Assembly (NCBI GenBank): GCA_023150615.1
Contig: JAKLKO010000002.1
Coordinates: 296,775-360,774 of the forward strand
Source of the DNA: Phycisphaerae bacterium
GTDB lineage: Bacteria; Planctomycetota; Phycisphaerae; UBA1845; UTPLA1
Reading direction: 5' to 3'
Length of the DNA stretch: 64,000 nt
Shown here: positions 9,291 to 17,445 of the stretch, in pieces
How positions within the stretch are numbered: the stretch's first letter is position 1
How the letters are laid out: the number at the start of each line of letters is the position of its first letter
Made by a program: the position numbers and the translations under genes
The notes under the pieces: model-generated
What the model saw: only the letters and a program-made list of their open reading frames with translations
What the model was told of the DNA's origin: nothing
Database searches by the model: none

Positions 9291-9833
9291 GTGTCCCGCT
9301 CTAGGTTGCAGGAATCCCGCAACCTGTTCGTCCGCCGATGGGGCGAGATGTCGGCGTACTGGGGCATCACGCGAACCATGGCCGAGATTCACGCCCTGCT
9401 GTTCATCTCCAACCAGCCGCTGAGCACCGACGACATCATGACGGCCCTGGCCATCTCCCGCGGCAACGCCAGCATGAACCTGCGATCGCTGGTGGACTGG
9501 GGGCTGATCGAGCGTGTGCACGAGCGCGGACAGCGGCGCGAGTTCTTCCGCGCCATTCCGAACGTCTGGCACATGTTCGAGACGATCACGCGCCAGCGGC
9601 AGCGGCGCGAGGTTGAACCGATCCTCGAGACGATCCGACGCTGTCGCGACCTCGTCAGCGACGAGTCGGCGCGGCGCGGCGAGTCCGCGGCCGAGATCCG
9701 GGCGTACCGCGAACGCCTCGACGACATGCTCGCCGTGTTGACCGCCATCGGGAAGATTGTTGACTTAATGCTGCGGCTCGGCCCCAACGGGCTGCGAAGA
9801 CTCAACGCCACGCTGCTGCGGCTGGTGCCGTAG
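9291..9833 (+). CDS. GbsR/MarR-type transcriptional regulator
   Basis: A 180-residue winged-helix regulator. After LFVRRWGEMSAYWGITRTMA it has the GbsR-family helix-turn-helix STDDIMTALAISRGNASMNL and a wing region DWGLIERVHERGQRREFFR, then a long helical C-terminus that would form the dimer interface. In Bacillus, GbsR represses choline/betaine genes; the ligand here is unknown. The GTG start at 9291 is preceded by CAGGAG nine bases upstream. It lies just after cstA in the same orientation but with its own 77-bp upstream gap containing a TAGAAT-like box, so it may be transcribed separately. No operator could be identified. Confidence 0.85.
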   Translation: MSRSRLQESRNLFVRRWGEMSAYWGITRTMAEIHALLFISNQPLSTDDIMTALAISRGNASMNLRSLVDWGLIERVHERGQRREFFRAIPNVWHMFETITRQRQRREVEPILETIRRCRDLVSDESARRGESAAEIRAYRERLDDMLAVLTAIGKIVDLMLRLGPNGLRRLNATLLRLVP

Positions 9834-9854
9834 CCTCAGGCGCAGGCGACAGTT

Positions 9855-10784
9855 TCATTGCAGCGAGCGAAAGTACTCGATGGTCCGCGCAAAGCCCTCG
9901 CGCCGCGGCGTGGTCGGACGCCAGCCGAGGACCTGCAGCGCCCGCGTCAGGTCGGGGCGGCGGCGCTCCGGGTCGTTGGATGGGCGTTCGACGAACTGCA
10001 GCCGGCTGCGACCGCCGGTTAGCGCGATCACCTCCTCGGCCGCCTGGCGGACGGTGATCTCTTCGTCGTTGCCGAGGTTGATCGGTTCGACGAAATCGGA
10101 CTTCGCGAGTCGCACGATCCCATCGACCAGATCATCGACGTAGCAGAAGCTGCGCGTCTGCGACCCATCCCCGTGGATGGTCAACGGATCGCCGCGAAGG
10201 GCCTGCATGATGAAGGTCGGCAGCGCGCGGCCGTCCTCCGCGCGCATCCGCGGCCCGTACGTGTTGAAGATCCGCACGATGCGGGTCGCCGTTCCGTGGC
10301 GTCGGTGGAAGCTCATGACGAGCGCCTCGGCGAACCGCTTTCCCTCGTCGTACGGCGCGCGAACTCCGATCGGATTGACGTTGCCCCAATACGTTTCCGG
10401 CTGCGGGTGGACGAGCGGATCGCCGTAGCACTCGCTCGTGGAGGCCTGAACGAAGACGGCGCCGCTGCGCTGCGCGACGTCCAGCAATCGTTCCACTCCA
10501 ACGCTGCACGTGCGGAGGATCTCGATCGCCTTGTCGCGGAAGTCGACCGGCGACGCCGGACAGGCCATGTTGATGACGACCTCAAAACGGCCGACGTCCG
10601 GCAGCGGCTCGCAGATATCGTGCTCGACGAACGCGAATCGCGCGTCCGCGGACAGGTCCGCCGCGTTCTGACGCTGACCGGACACGAGATTGTCCAGGCC
10701 GACGACCTCGTCGCCGTCGGTCAGCAGGCGGCGTGCAAGGTGATAACCGATGAAGCCGGCGGCTCCGGCGACGAGTGTTCGCAT
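9855..10784 (-). CDS. NAD-dependent epimerase, UDP-glucuronate decarboxylase-like
   Basis: An extended short-chain dehydrogenase of 309 residues with the N-terminal Rossmann motif GAAGFIGYHLA. The active-site region is STSECYGDP with the catalytic Tyr/Lys pair in YDEGKRFAEA, followed by RIFNTYGPRM and a substrate segment GSQTRSFCYVDDLVDG. The combination ACPASP plus YDEGKR is characteristic of UDP-xylose synthase (UDP-glucuronate decarboxylase) rather than UDP-galactose epimerase. The product would supply nucleotide sugar for surface polysaccharide. It is alone on this strand, with 83 bp to fliN upstream and only 21 bp to the convergent regulator. The precise sugar specificity is inferred. 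Confidence 0.85.
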   Translation of the reverse strand: MRTLVAGAAGFIGYHLARRLLTDGDEVVGLDNLVSGQRQNAADLSADARFAFVEHDICEPLPDVGRFEVVINMACPASPVDFRDKAIEILRTCSVGVERLLDVAQRSGAVFVQASTSECYGDPLVHPQPETYWGNVNPIGVRAPYDEGKRFAEALVMSFHRRHGTATRIVRIFNTYGPRMRAEDGRALPTFIMQALRGDPLTIHGDGSQTRSFCYVDDLVDGIVRLAKSDFVEPINLGNDEEITVRQAAEEVIALTGGRSRLQFVERPSNDPERRRPDLTRALQVLGWRPTTPRREGFARTIEYFRSLQ

Positions 10785-10867
10785 GCGGGAACGCTAAGAG
10801 AAACGGGACGACCGGACAAGTCGCCCGCCGGCTTGAAGCGCCACGGCCCATCGGTGCGCGAACGTTC

Positions 10868-11299
10868 TTATCGTTCGTTGAGCGACGCGATGCGCTGCCG
10901 CGCGTCGCCGATGAACCGGACCTTCAGGCCGAAGTGCTCGCCGACGCGGACCGCGACGCCGGTGCCGATGCACTTGTTGTTGACGAGCAGCTCCAGCTCC
11001 GAGTCGACCGGCGTGTCGAACTCCAGGATCGAACCCGGGCTGATCTGGGTGATCTCCGAGATGGGCATGCGCCGCGCGGCCAGCCGCACGATGACCGGCA
11101 CGCGCAATTGCAGGAACCGCTCGGCGCCGGGTGGAAGCTTGAGCCGGGGCTTCGGCCGCTGCGGAGCGGGGGGAGCGATGGCTGGCTTCGTCCCGCAAGC
11201 GGACTCGCCCTGCGGCGCACGACCCGAGAGCGTCGCAAGCTGGTCAACCGCCTGCTGCGCTTCGTTCAAGACCGCATCGATGTCGGTTTGCGAGTACAC
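10868..11299 (-). CDS. orphan FliN/FliM C-ring domain protein
   Basis: A 143-residue protein. The N-terminus is MYSQTDIDAVLNEAQQAVDQ, the short helix seen at the start of FliM/FliN proteins. A Pro/Lys-rich linker (about residues 40-65) leads to a FliN-type SpoA domain with VPVIVRLAARRMPISEI, SPGSILEFDTPVDSEL and VNNKCIGTGVAVRVGEHFGL. FliN forms the cytoplasmic rotor switch (C-ring) of flagella; related SpoA domains occur in type III secretion. No other flagellar gene is near. It lies between an epimerase and the fatty-acid cluster, separated from fabF by 100 bp, so it could be part of the swarmer-cell motor encoded away from its partners. Confidence 0.85.
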   Translation of the reverse strand: MYSQTDIDAVLNEAQQAVDQLATLSGRAPQGESACGTKPAIAPPAPQRPKPRLKLPPGAERFLQLRVPVIVRLAARRMPISEITQISPGSILEFDTPVDSELELLVNNKCIGTGVAVRVGEHFGLKVRFIGDARQRIASLNER

Positions 11300-11399
11300 G
11301 GCTGGACCACCGTCCGCGCGAAAAATTGGCGCGATCGAACTAGCCTTCTATCGACTCGGGCGACGAGGAACTTGAGGCAAGATGCGTCCGGCCAGGACG

Positions 11400-12644
11400 T
11401 TACGCGCAGCGGCCGATGACGAGGCAGGCGTTGTGACCACCGAATCCGAACGAGTTGTTGATCGCCCGTTCGACGCGCTGGTCGCGCGGCCGGTTGGGCA
11501 CGTAGTCCAGATCGCACTGCGGGTCCGGCTCGTCGAGGTTGATTGTCGGCGGGACGATCCCATGTCGCAGCGCCAGCACGGTGGCGGCCAGTTCCACGGC
11601 CCCGCTCGCGCCGAGCAGGTGGCCGATGGCGCTCTTGGTGCTGCTGACGGCGAGCTTCGTGGCGTGCGGGCCGAAGACGCTCTTGATGGCGACGGTCTCA
11701 GCCACATCGCCGAGCGGCGTCCCGGTACCGTGTGCATTGACGTAGTCAATCGAATCGGGCCGAACCTGCGCATCCGTCAGGGCGCGGCTCATGGCCAGCG
11801 CGGCGCCGCGACCGCACTCGTCCGGTTGCGTGATGTGGCAGGCGTCCCCGCTCATGCCGAACCCGAGCACCTCGCCGTAGATGCGCGCGTTTCGCTTCCG
11901 GGCGTGCTGGAACTCCTCGAAGATGAAGACGCCCGCGCCCTCGCCCATGACAAAGCCGTCGCGTGATTTGTCAAACGGCCGACTGGCCTTCTCCGGCGCG
12001 TCGTTCCGCTCCGACAGCGCCTTCATCGCGGCAAAGGCCGCCAAACCGAGCGGCGTCAGCGCGGCCTCAGACCCGCCGGTGATCATCACGTCGGAAAAGT
12101 CGAACTGGATCGCCCGCAGCGCGTCGCCCATCGCGTTCGTCGCCGATGCGCAGGCGGTTGCGACGGCGGTGTTCGGACCTTTGGCGTTGAACAGAATGGA
12201 GATGTTGCCGCTGGCGGCGTTGACCATCAGCTTGGGAATGGTAAACGCACTGACGCGGTCCGGACCCTTCTCGATCAGCCGCAGGTGCTGCTCCTCGAGT
12301 TCCATCAGGCCGCCGATGCCCGAGCCGATGATCACGCCGGAGCGTTCCGGATTCGCAGCGTTGACGAAGTCGAAACCGCTGTCGCGCGCCGCGATCGTCG
12401 CCGCGGCGATGGCCATCTGAGCGAAACGGTCCAGTCGCTTGGTCTGCTTCTTGTCGATGAACTCCTCGGGCTGGAACTCGCGGCACTCGCCGCCGAACGT
12501 GACGGGGTACTTCGACGGATCGAAGCGGACGAGCCGCTTCACACCGCTTTCGCCGGCGAGCAAACGCTCCCAGAATCCGTCGATGGAGTTTCCGAGCGGG
12601 CTGATGACCCCCATGCCCGTGATGACCACGCGACGCCGCGACAT
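11400..12644 (-). CDS. fabF: beta-ketoacyl-ACP synthase II
   Basis: FabF condenses malonyl-ACP with growing acyl-ACP in fatty-acid elongation. The 414-residue protein starts RRRVVITGMGVISPLGNS. It has the nucleophile cysteine in VATACASATNAMGDA (about residue 165), the first catalytic histidine in VNAHGTGTPLGD and the second in KSAIGHLLGASGA, and ends with NNSFGFGGHNACLV. These are the full thiolase-fold catalytic set. It is the last gene of a minus-strand cluster (rpmF-plsX-fabH-fabD-fabG-acpP-fabF), directly after acpP with a 50-bp gap. Confidence 0.97.
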   Translation of the reverse strand: MSRRRVVITGMGVISPLGNSIDGFWERLLAGESGVKRLVRFDPSKYPVTFGGECREFQPEEFIDKKQTKRLDRFAQMAIAAATIAARDSGFDFVNAANPERSGVIIGSGIGGLMELEEQHLRLIEKGPDRVSAFTIPKLMVNAASGNISILFNAKGPNTAVATACASATNAMGDALRAIQFDFSDVMITGGSEAALTPLGLAAFAAMKALSERNDAPEKASRPFDKSRDGFVMGEGAGVFIFEEFQHARKRNARIYGEVLGFGMSGDACHITQPDECGRGAALAMSRALTDAQVRPDSIDYVNAHGTGTPLGDVAETVAIKSVFGPHATKLAVSSTKSAIGHLLGASGAVELAATVLALRHGIVPPTINLDEPDPQCDLDYVPNRPRDQRVERAINNSFGFGGHNACLVIGRCA

Positions 12645-12694
12645 TCGCTATCCTTCGCAGTGCCCCGCAACGGCAGCCCGCCGCGGCGCGGCCG

Positions 12695-12949
12695 CTACTT
12701 CTTCGCCTCCAGTGCTTTGCGAATGTACTCGACGGCCTGGCCGACGGTCTGAATCTTCTCCGCCTCGTCGTCGGGGATGCTGAGTTCGAATTCGTCCTCG
12801 AATTCCATCACGAGTTCGACGGTGTCGAGCGAGTCTGCGTTCAGGTCGTTAACGAAGGACGTATCCATCGAGATCTCGCCCTTGTCGACGCCCATCTGCT
12901 CGCTGACGATTGCAACGACCTTGTCCTGAATCTCTTGAACCGCAGTCAC
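12695..12949 (-). CDS. acpP: acyl carrier protein
   Basis: An 84-residue acidic protein that carries acyl chains on a phosphopantetheine arm. The modified serine is in LNADSLDTVELVMEFED. The first helix is VQEIQDKVVAIVSEQMG, and the protein ends with VEYIRKALEAKK. The GTG at 12949 was chosen because GAGGA lies about eight bases upstream and family members begin close to the first helix; an upstream in-frame start would add an atypical Cys-containing leader. It sits between fabG and fabF as in many bacteria. Confidence 0.96.
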   Translation of the reverse strand: MTAVQEIQDKVVAIVSEQMGVDKGEISMDTSFVNDLNADSLDTVELVMEFEDEFELSIPDDEAEKIQTVGQAVEYIRKALEAKK

Positions 12950-13105
12950 GCCACAATCCTCACAACCCCATGTCAAGACCACGCACGCCGGACCGCGCCC
13001 CGGCGATCGATCTCCGTTCGTTCATCCCGTCCGGGGCAGCCCGAAGGAGGTCGCATGATACCGTCGGACCGCGTGATTGCCAACCCCGATCGCCCCGACC
13101 GGCCG

Positions 13106-13855
13106 TCACATGTGCAGGCCGCCGTCGACCGCGATCACTTGTCCGTTGATGTAACCGGCCGCCGGCGTCGCGAGAAAGACCGCGACCGCGGCGACCTCTT
13201 CCGGCTGCCCGAATCGCTGCAACGGGATCAACGCCAGGACCTGCTCCTTGACCTTGTCCGAAAGGACATTTGTCATGTCCGTCTGAATGAACCCCGGCGC
13301 CAGGGCGTTGCACGTGACCCCGCGTCGCGCAAGCTCCTTCGCGACGGTCTTGGTCAGCCCGATGACGCCGGCCTTGGCTGCCGCGTAGTTCGCCTGGCCG
13401 CTGTTGCCCATCAGCCCCGAGACGCTGGCGACGTTGATGATCCGCCCCCAGCGGGCCCGCACCATGTGCTTTCCGACAGCGCGGGTCAGCCAGAAGACCG
13501 ACCGCAGGTTCGTGGTCAGAACCTCGTCGAACTGCGCATCGGTCATGTTCATCAGCAGGCCGTCGCGCGTAATCCCGGCGTTGTTCACCAAGATGTCCAG
13601 CCGCCCGAATTCCGAGGCCGTATCGTCGATCCACTTGTCGACCGCGCCCGCGTCATTGACATCGAACGGCCGCGGAACGATCCGTCCGAGGCAGCGCGAA
13701 TCCGATGCCTCGGCCGCGAGCGACCCGAGCTTCTCGCTGTTGCGCGCCGCCGCGATGACCGTCGCGCCCGCCTTGGCGTACGCGAGGCTGATCGCGCGAC
13801 CGATCCCGCGCGAGGCACCCGTGACTATCGCGACTCGGTTTTCAAGCTCGGCCAT
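13106..13855 (-). CDS. fabG: 3-oxoacyl-ACP reductase
   Basis: FabG reduces 3-oxoacyl-ACP with NADPH in each elongation round. The start ATG at 13855 gives a 249-residue protein beginning MAELENRVAIVTGASRGIG; the open frame continues about 155 codons upstream but that part overlaps fabD out of frame and has no family similarity. The catalytic set is present: TGASRGIGRAI cofactor loop, NNAGITRDGLL, the Ser in NVASVSGLMGNSG and the Tyr-Lys pair in YAAAKAG. It ends with GYINGQVIAVDGGLHM. It is placed 47 bp after fabD. Confidence 0.96.
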   Translation of the reverse strand: MAELENRVAIVTGASRGIGRAISLAYAKAGATVIAAARNSEKLGSLAAEASDSRCLGRIVPRPFDVNDAGAVDKWIDDTASEFGRLDILVNNAGITRDGLLMNMTDAQFDEVLTTNLRSVFWLTRAVGKHMVRARWGRIINVASVSGLMGNSGQANYAAAKAGVIGLTKTVAKELARRGVTCNALAPGFIQTDMTNVLSDKVKEQVLALIPLQRFGQPEEVAAVAVFLATPAAGYINGQVIAVDGGLHM

Positions 13856-13902
13856 CACGTGAACCGGAACGCTCCCTCGGGCATCGCCTGTCGGACCGAC
13901 CG

Positions 13903-14853
13903 CTACCCGCCCGAGCGGGCCGATGCCTCGGCGCGCCCCAGCGACTCCGACGTCGAATAGTTCTGCGTCTTGACCGTCCGGTTGATCTTCCGCATCAATC
14001 CGGTCAACACTCGACCTGGGCCGACCTCCACAAAGCAATCGAAGCCGTCGGCGATCATCCGCTCCATCGAGTCGTGCCAGCGAATGGGCTGCGCGACCTG
14101 CAATTCCAGCAGATGCCGGATCGAATCCGGGTCGCGATGATAGTCGGAGGTGACGTTGGATACCACTGGAATCCGCGGAGAAACGACGGCCGTGGTCCGA
14201 AGCACGTCGCGGAGTCGTTCCGCGGCCGGCCGCATCAGGTCGGAATGAAACGCCCCGGCGACACGCAGAGGAACTCCGCGACCACCCCGAGCTTCGATCG
14301 CCGCAAGAGATCGCTCGCAAGCTGCGGCCGCACCGGAGATTACGATTTGACCCGGGGCGTTGAAGTTCGCCGGCGACAGGACCTCCCCCGCGCCGGCCTC
14401 GCGGCAGACCTCGCCAACCTGCTCCGGCGTCAGGCCCATCACCGAGACCATGCCGCTCGGCGCAGCCTCCGCCGCCGCCTGCATCAGCTCGCCGCGCGTG
14501 CGCACCAGTCGAAGTCCGTCCGTGAAGGTCAGCGAACCAGCCAGCCAGAGCGCCGTGTACTCCCCGAGGCTCAGGCCCGCGCTGCCGGCGGGCGACAACT
14601 CCGCGACGCGGCCGACTTCATCCAGGGCCCGCCAGATCGCGACGGACGTCACGAAGATCGCCGGCTGTGACACGTCGGTGGCATCGAGCCGCTCGGCCGG
14701 ACCGTCGAAGCAAATCCGCGCGAGGTCGAACCCCAGAACCTGATTCGCCTCGTCAAACGTGGCTCGCGCGGCGGCCGAAATCGCCGCAACGTCGCGCCCC
14801 ATTCCGACGGATTGCGCTCCCTGCCCGGGAAACACGATGGCCGTCTTGCCCAC
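13903..14853 (-). CDS. fabD: malonyl-CoA:ACP transacylase
   Basis: FabD loads malonate onto ACP. The GTG start at 14853 is preceded by AAAGGAC nine bases upstream; a TTG at 14871 would add six residues. The 316-residue protein begins VGKTAIVFPGQGAQSVGMG. It has the nucleophile serine in GLSLGEYTALWLAG, a variant of the usual G-H-S-L-G elbow seen in many FabDs, the arginine region RTRGELMQ, and the catalytic histidine in GAFHSDLM. It lies between fabH (53 bp) and fabG in the conserved order. Confidence 0.96.
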   Translation of the reverse strand: MGKTAIVFPGQGAQSVGMGRDVAAISAAARATFDEANQVLGFDLARICFDGPAERLDATDVSQPAIFVTSVAIWRALDEVGRVAELSPAGSAGLSLGEYTALWLAGSLTFTDGLRLVRTRGELMQAAAEAAPSGMVSVMGLTPEQVGEVCREAGAGEVLSPANFNAPGQIVISGAAAACERSLAAIEARGGRGVPLRVAGAFHSDLMRPAAERLRDVLRTTAVVSPRIPVVSNVTSDYHRDPDSIRHLLELQVAQPIRWHDSMERMIADGFDCFVEVGPGRVLTGLMRKINRTVKTQNYSTSESLGRAEASARSGG

Positions 14854-14906
14854 GGTCGACCGTCCTTTCAATCAACTCGATTATCGGTGCGGGCCCGCAT
14901 CGAATG

Positions 14907-15902
14907 TCAGAGACGCAGCAGTGCCGAGGCCCACGTCAGGCCGGCGCCGAAGGCCACGAGCAGCACGAGGTCCCCGTCCCGCACGCGGCCGTCGCGGCGG
15001 ACCTCGTCCAATCCGATCGGGATTGACGCGGCGGACGTGTTCCCGAAGCGTTCGATGTTCGTATACATCTTCGACTCGGGGACGTTCAGCTTCTGCCGCG
15101 CCGATTCGATGATGCGCTTGTTCGACTGATGCGGGATGATCATGGCCAGTTCGCTCGGCCGCACGCCGGCTTCGTGAACGGTCTGCTCCACCATCTCCAG
15201 CATGCGCTTGACGGCGAACTTGTAGACTTCCCGCCCCTGCATCTTCATGTAGTGGAGCCGTTCGTTGATCGTCATCTGCGACGCGGGCAGGCGCGATCCG
15301 CCGGCCGGGACCCAGAGCATGTTCGCCCCGCTGCCATCGCTGTGGAGTCGCCAGTTCAACAGCGCCGACGACCCTCCGTTCTGCGTGCGCGTCAGGACGA
15401 CGGCGCCCGCGCCATCGCCGAAGAGGATGCAACTCGTGCGATCCTGGTAATCCGTGATCCGCGAAAGCGTCTCCGCGCCGATCAACAGGATGTTGGAGAA
15501 CGCCGGGGAATGCAGCAGATTGGAGGCGACGACGAGGCCGTAGATAAAGCCGCTGCACGCCGCACACACGTCGAAGCACGGGATTTCCGGAGCGCCGATG
15601 GCGTGTTGAACGAAACTCGCGGTCGCGGGAAACGGGCACTCCGGCGTGATCGTCGCGACGATGATCGCGTCGATGTCTTTTGCAGTCAGCCGCGCGTTTT
15701 CGATCGCCCGGCGTGCGGCGTCCGTGGCGAGCGTCGCTGTGGATTCGCCATCGCCGACGATGCGCCGTTCGAGAATGCCGGTGCGCTCGCGGATCCACTC
15801 GTCGGTCGTATCCACCATGCGGACGAAGTCGGCGTTGGTCAGAATCCGATCTGGAACCGCGTGTCCCGTCCCGGTGATGCGAATCCCGAGCGGACTAGGC
15901 AT
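14907..15902 (-). CDS. fabH: beta-ketoacyl-ACP synthase III
   Basis: FabH starts fatty-acid chains by condensing an acyl-CoA with malonyl-ACP. The 331-residue product has RTGILERRI near the N-terminus, the nucleophile cysteine in CAACSGFIYGL, the histidine in IIPHQSNKRI and the asparagine in FGNTSAASIPIGL, which is the complete Cys-His-Asn triad. The gene starts within the last eight bases of plsX, so the two are probably co-translated. This plsX-fabH coupling is widespread in bacteria. Confidence 0.97.
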   Translation of the reverse strand: MPSPLGIRITGTGHAVPDRILTNADFVRMVDTTDEWIRERTGILERRIVGDGESTATLATDAARRAIENARLTAKDIDAIIVATITPECPFPATASFVQHAIGAPEIPCFDVCAACSGFIYGLVVASNLLHSPAFSNILLIGAETLSRITDYQDRTSCILFGDGAGAVVLTRTQNGGSSALLNWRLHSDGSGANMLWVPAGGSRLPASQMTINERLHYMKMQGREVYKFAVKRMLEMVEQTVHEAGVRPSELAMIIPHQSNKRIIESARQKLNVPESKMYTNIERFGNTSAASIPIGLDEVRRDGRVRDGDLVLLVAFGAGLTWASALLRL

Positions 15903-16899
15903 TCGCCGTCTCCCGGGAGAGACGCGATTCGAGAGCGGAATTGAGGCGGGTCACCACGTAGCGCCGGGCCGCCCGGATCGCGTTCCGGATCGCGCGGCGA
16001 TCGCTGCTTCCGTGACAGATGATGCAGATGCCATCGACGCCCAGCAGCGGCGCACCACCGTATTCGCTGTAGTCGTGGCGGTCCCAGATCCGCCGCACCA
16101 CGGGTTTGAACGCCGACGCGAGCTCTGGCGCTTCGTCGCCCAGCTCCTTTTCGATCGTCTTGAACAACCCCTCAGAAAGCCCCTCGGTGAGCTTGAGCAC
16201 GATGTTCCCGACGAAGCCGTCACAAACGGCGATGTCGGCCGCGCCCTTCAGCACGTCGCGGCCCTCGATGTTGCCGATGAAGTTCAGGCGACCGTCCTGG
16301 CGGATCAGGTCGCGCGCCTCCTTGACGAGGCGGTTCCCCTTGACCTCCTCCTCGCCGATTGACAGCAGCCCGACACGCGGGTTCTGGATGTTGAGCACGA
16401 GCGATGCATAGACCGACGCAAGATGGGCGTATTCCAGGAGATGATGCGGCTTCGGCGCGATATTCGCCCCAACATCGCAGAGCACGACCGGCCCATGAAA
16501 CGAGGGCAGCACGACCGCGATGCCCGGACGTGACACGCCCGGCAGCGGCCGCATCTTCAACTGGCACGCCGCGACGCAGGCCCCCGTATTCCCGGCGCTG
16601 ATGACCGCGTCGACGGCCTTCTCCGCGGCCAGCTTCGCCATGCGGAGGATCGACGAGTCCTTCTTCTGCCGGATCGCCTCGACGGGCGTCTCGTCCATAC
16701 CGATGACGTCCGAGGCATGCACGATCTTGACGCGCGAATCCAGAGGCCCCGCAGGAAGGTGCGAGCGGATGGCATCCTCACGGCCGATCAGGATCAGCTC
16801 ATCGGCCGGATCCAGCAACTCGAGCGCCGCGATCGCCCCGGTGACGATTTCGGCCGGCGCGTAGTCGCCGCCCATCGCATCGACCGCGATTCGCATCAT
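15895..16899 (-). CDS. plsX: phosphate acyltransferase PlsX
   Basis: PlsX makes acyl-phosphate from acyl-ACP, the first step that commits acyl chains to phospholipid. The 334-residue product begins with the family signature RIAVDAMGGDYAP and contains ISAGNTGACVA and VLCDVGAN. A second ATG at 16896 is equally possible as start. It begins ten bases after the end of rpmF and overlaps fabH by eight bases. This order (rpmF-plsX-fabH) links ribosome supply, membrane lipid and fatty-acid synthesis. Confidence 0.96.
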   Translation of the reverse strand: MMRIAVDAMGGDYAPAEIVTGAIAALELLDPADELILIGREDAIRSHLPAGPLDSRVKIVHASDVIGMDETPVEAIRQKKDSSILRMAKLAAEKAVDAVISAGNTGACVAACQLKMRPLPGVSRPGIAVVLPSFHGPVVLCDVGANIAPKPHHLLEYAHLASVYASLVLNIQNPRVGLLSIGEEEVKGNRLVKEARDLIRQDGRLNFIGNIEGRDVLKGAADIAVCDGFVGNIVLKLTEGLSEGLFKTIEKELGDEAPELASAFKPVVRRIWDRHDYSEYGGAPLLGVDGICIICHGSSDRRAIRNAIRAARRYVVTRLNSALESRLSRETANA

Positions 16900-16909
16900 G
16901 ACGCCGCCA

Positions 16910-17092
16910 TCACTCCTCGGTCGCGATCTTTACGGCCACTTTCTGATTGACGTACCCGCACTTCTCGCACGCCCGATGCGGGAGCTTGGCACTGCTGCAG
17001 CGCGGACAGGCCACGAGATTGCGCGGCTTGAGCGCGTGGTGCGAACGGCGCAGCCGCTTGCGGGACTTGGACACACGACGTGCCGGAACCAT
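16910..17092 (-). CDS. rpmF: 50S ribosomal protein L32
   Basis: A 60-residue basic protein starting MVPARRVSKSRKRLRRSHHA. It carries the zinc-type cysteine pairs of L32 in ACPRCSSAK and ACEKCGY, and ends NQKVAVKIATEE. The ATG at 17092 has GAGG about ten bases upstream; the longer open frame upstream has no L32 similarity. It is the first gene of the fab cluster, downstream of a good promoter. Confidence 0.96.
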   Translation of the reverse strand: MVPARRVSKSRKRLRRSHHALKPRNLVACPRCSSAKLPHRACEKCGYVNQKVAVKIATEE

Positions 17093-17220
17093 GTGGTCAA
17101 CACCTCTTCGCCCCGGCCCAGCGAGCCGGCACGACCTTGAATCCCCGAACCGCATTCCGCGCCCGCCGGAGATTATCCCCGCGTGTGCAGGCCTCGGTGC
17201 CGATTCGACAGATCGCCCAA

Positions 17221-17247
17221 CTTATAGACGACCGGCGGCGGTGTCAA
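17221..17247 (-). promoter_or_regulatory. putative promoter of the rpmF-plsX-fab operon
   Basis: On the minus strand TTGACA (plus 17242-17247) is followed after 15 nt by TATAAG (plus 17221-17226), a 6/6 and a 5/6 match to sigma-70 boxes with slightly short spacing. It lies about 130 bp before rpmF, in a 353-bp divergent gap (17093-17445) that contains no gene. Confidence 0.6.
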
Positions 17248-17269
17248 GTCGAAACCACCCCCTAAGCAT

Positions 17270-17302
17270 CGGCGCGACCGACTCTTGGCAGCGGTCGCGC
17301 CG
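17270..17302. promoter_or_regulatory. 11-bp perfect inverted repeat upstream of the fab promoter
   Basis: CGGCGCGACCG (17270-17280) and CGGTCGCGCCG (17292-17302) are perfect inverted copies separated by 11 nt. The element sits 22 bp upstream of the rpmF -35 box. It may be an operator or a hairpin; the regulator is unknown. Confidence 0.4.
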
Positions 17303-17313
17303 CTCCGCTGAAC

Positions 17314-17338
17314 CGCCGATGATTCGATTGCATCGGCG
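17314..17338. promoter_or_regulatory. second inverted repeat in the rpmF/DUF1028 divergent gap
   Basis: CGCCGATG (17314-17321) pairs with CATCGGCG (17331-17338) across a 9-nt spacer, 12 bp beyond the previous repeat. GCATCGGCGC occurs in both elements (near 17266 and 17330), so they may be related sites. Confidence 0.3.
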
Positions 17339-17445
17339 CAACGCGAATTCGTACAATGGTGGTGATTCCGGCGATCCATGCCCCTGACCGTCGCGTGGCT
17401 GCGGAATCGTCTCGCGGGCCGGCCCGTCGTTCTGGAGGAATCCCC

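Noticed and set aside
13856..14320. Upstream extension of fabG
   Set aside because: It overlaps fabD out of frame and has no reductase similarity; MAELENRVAIVTG is the normal start.
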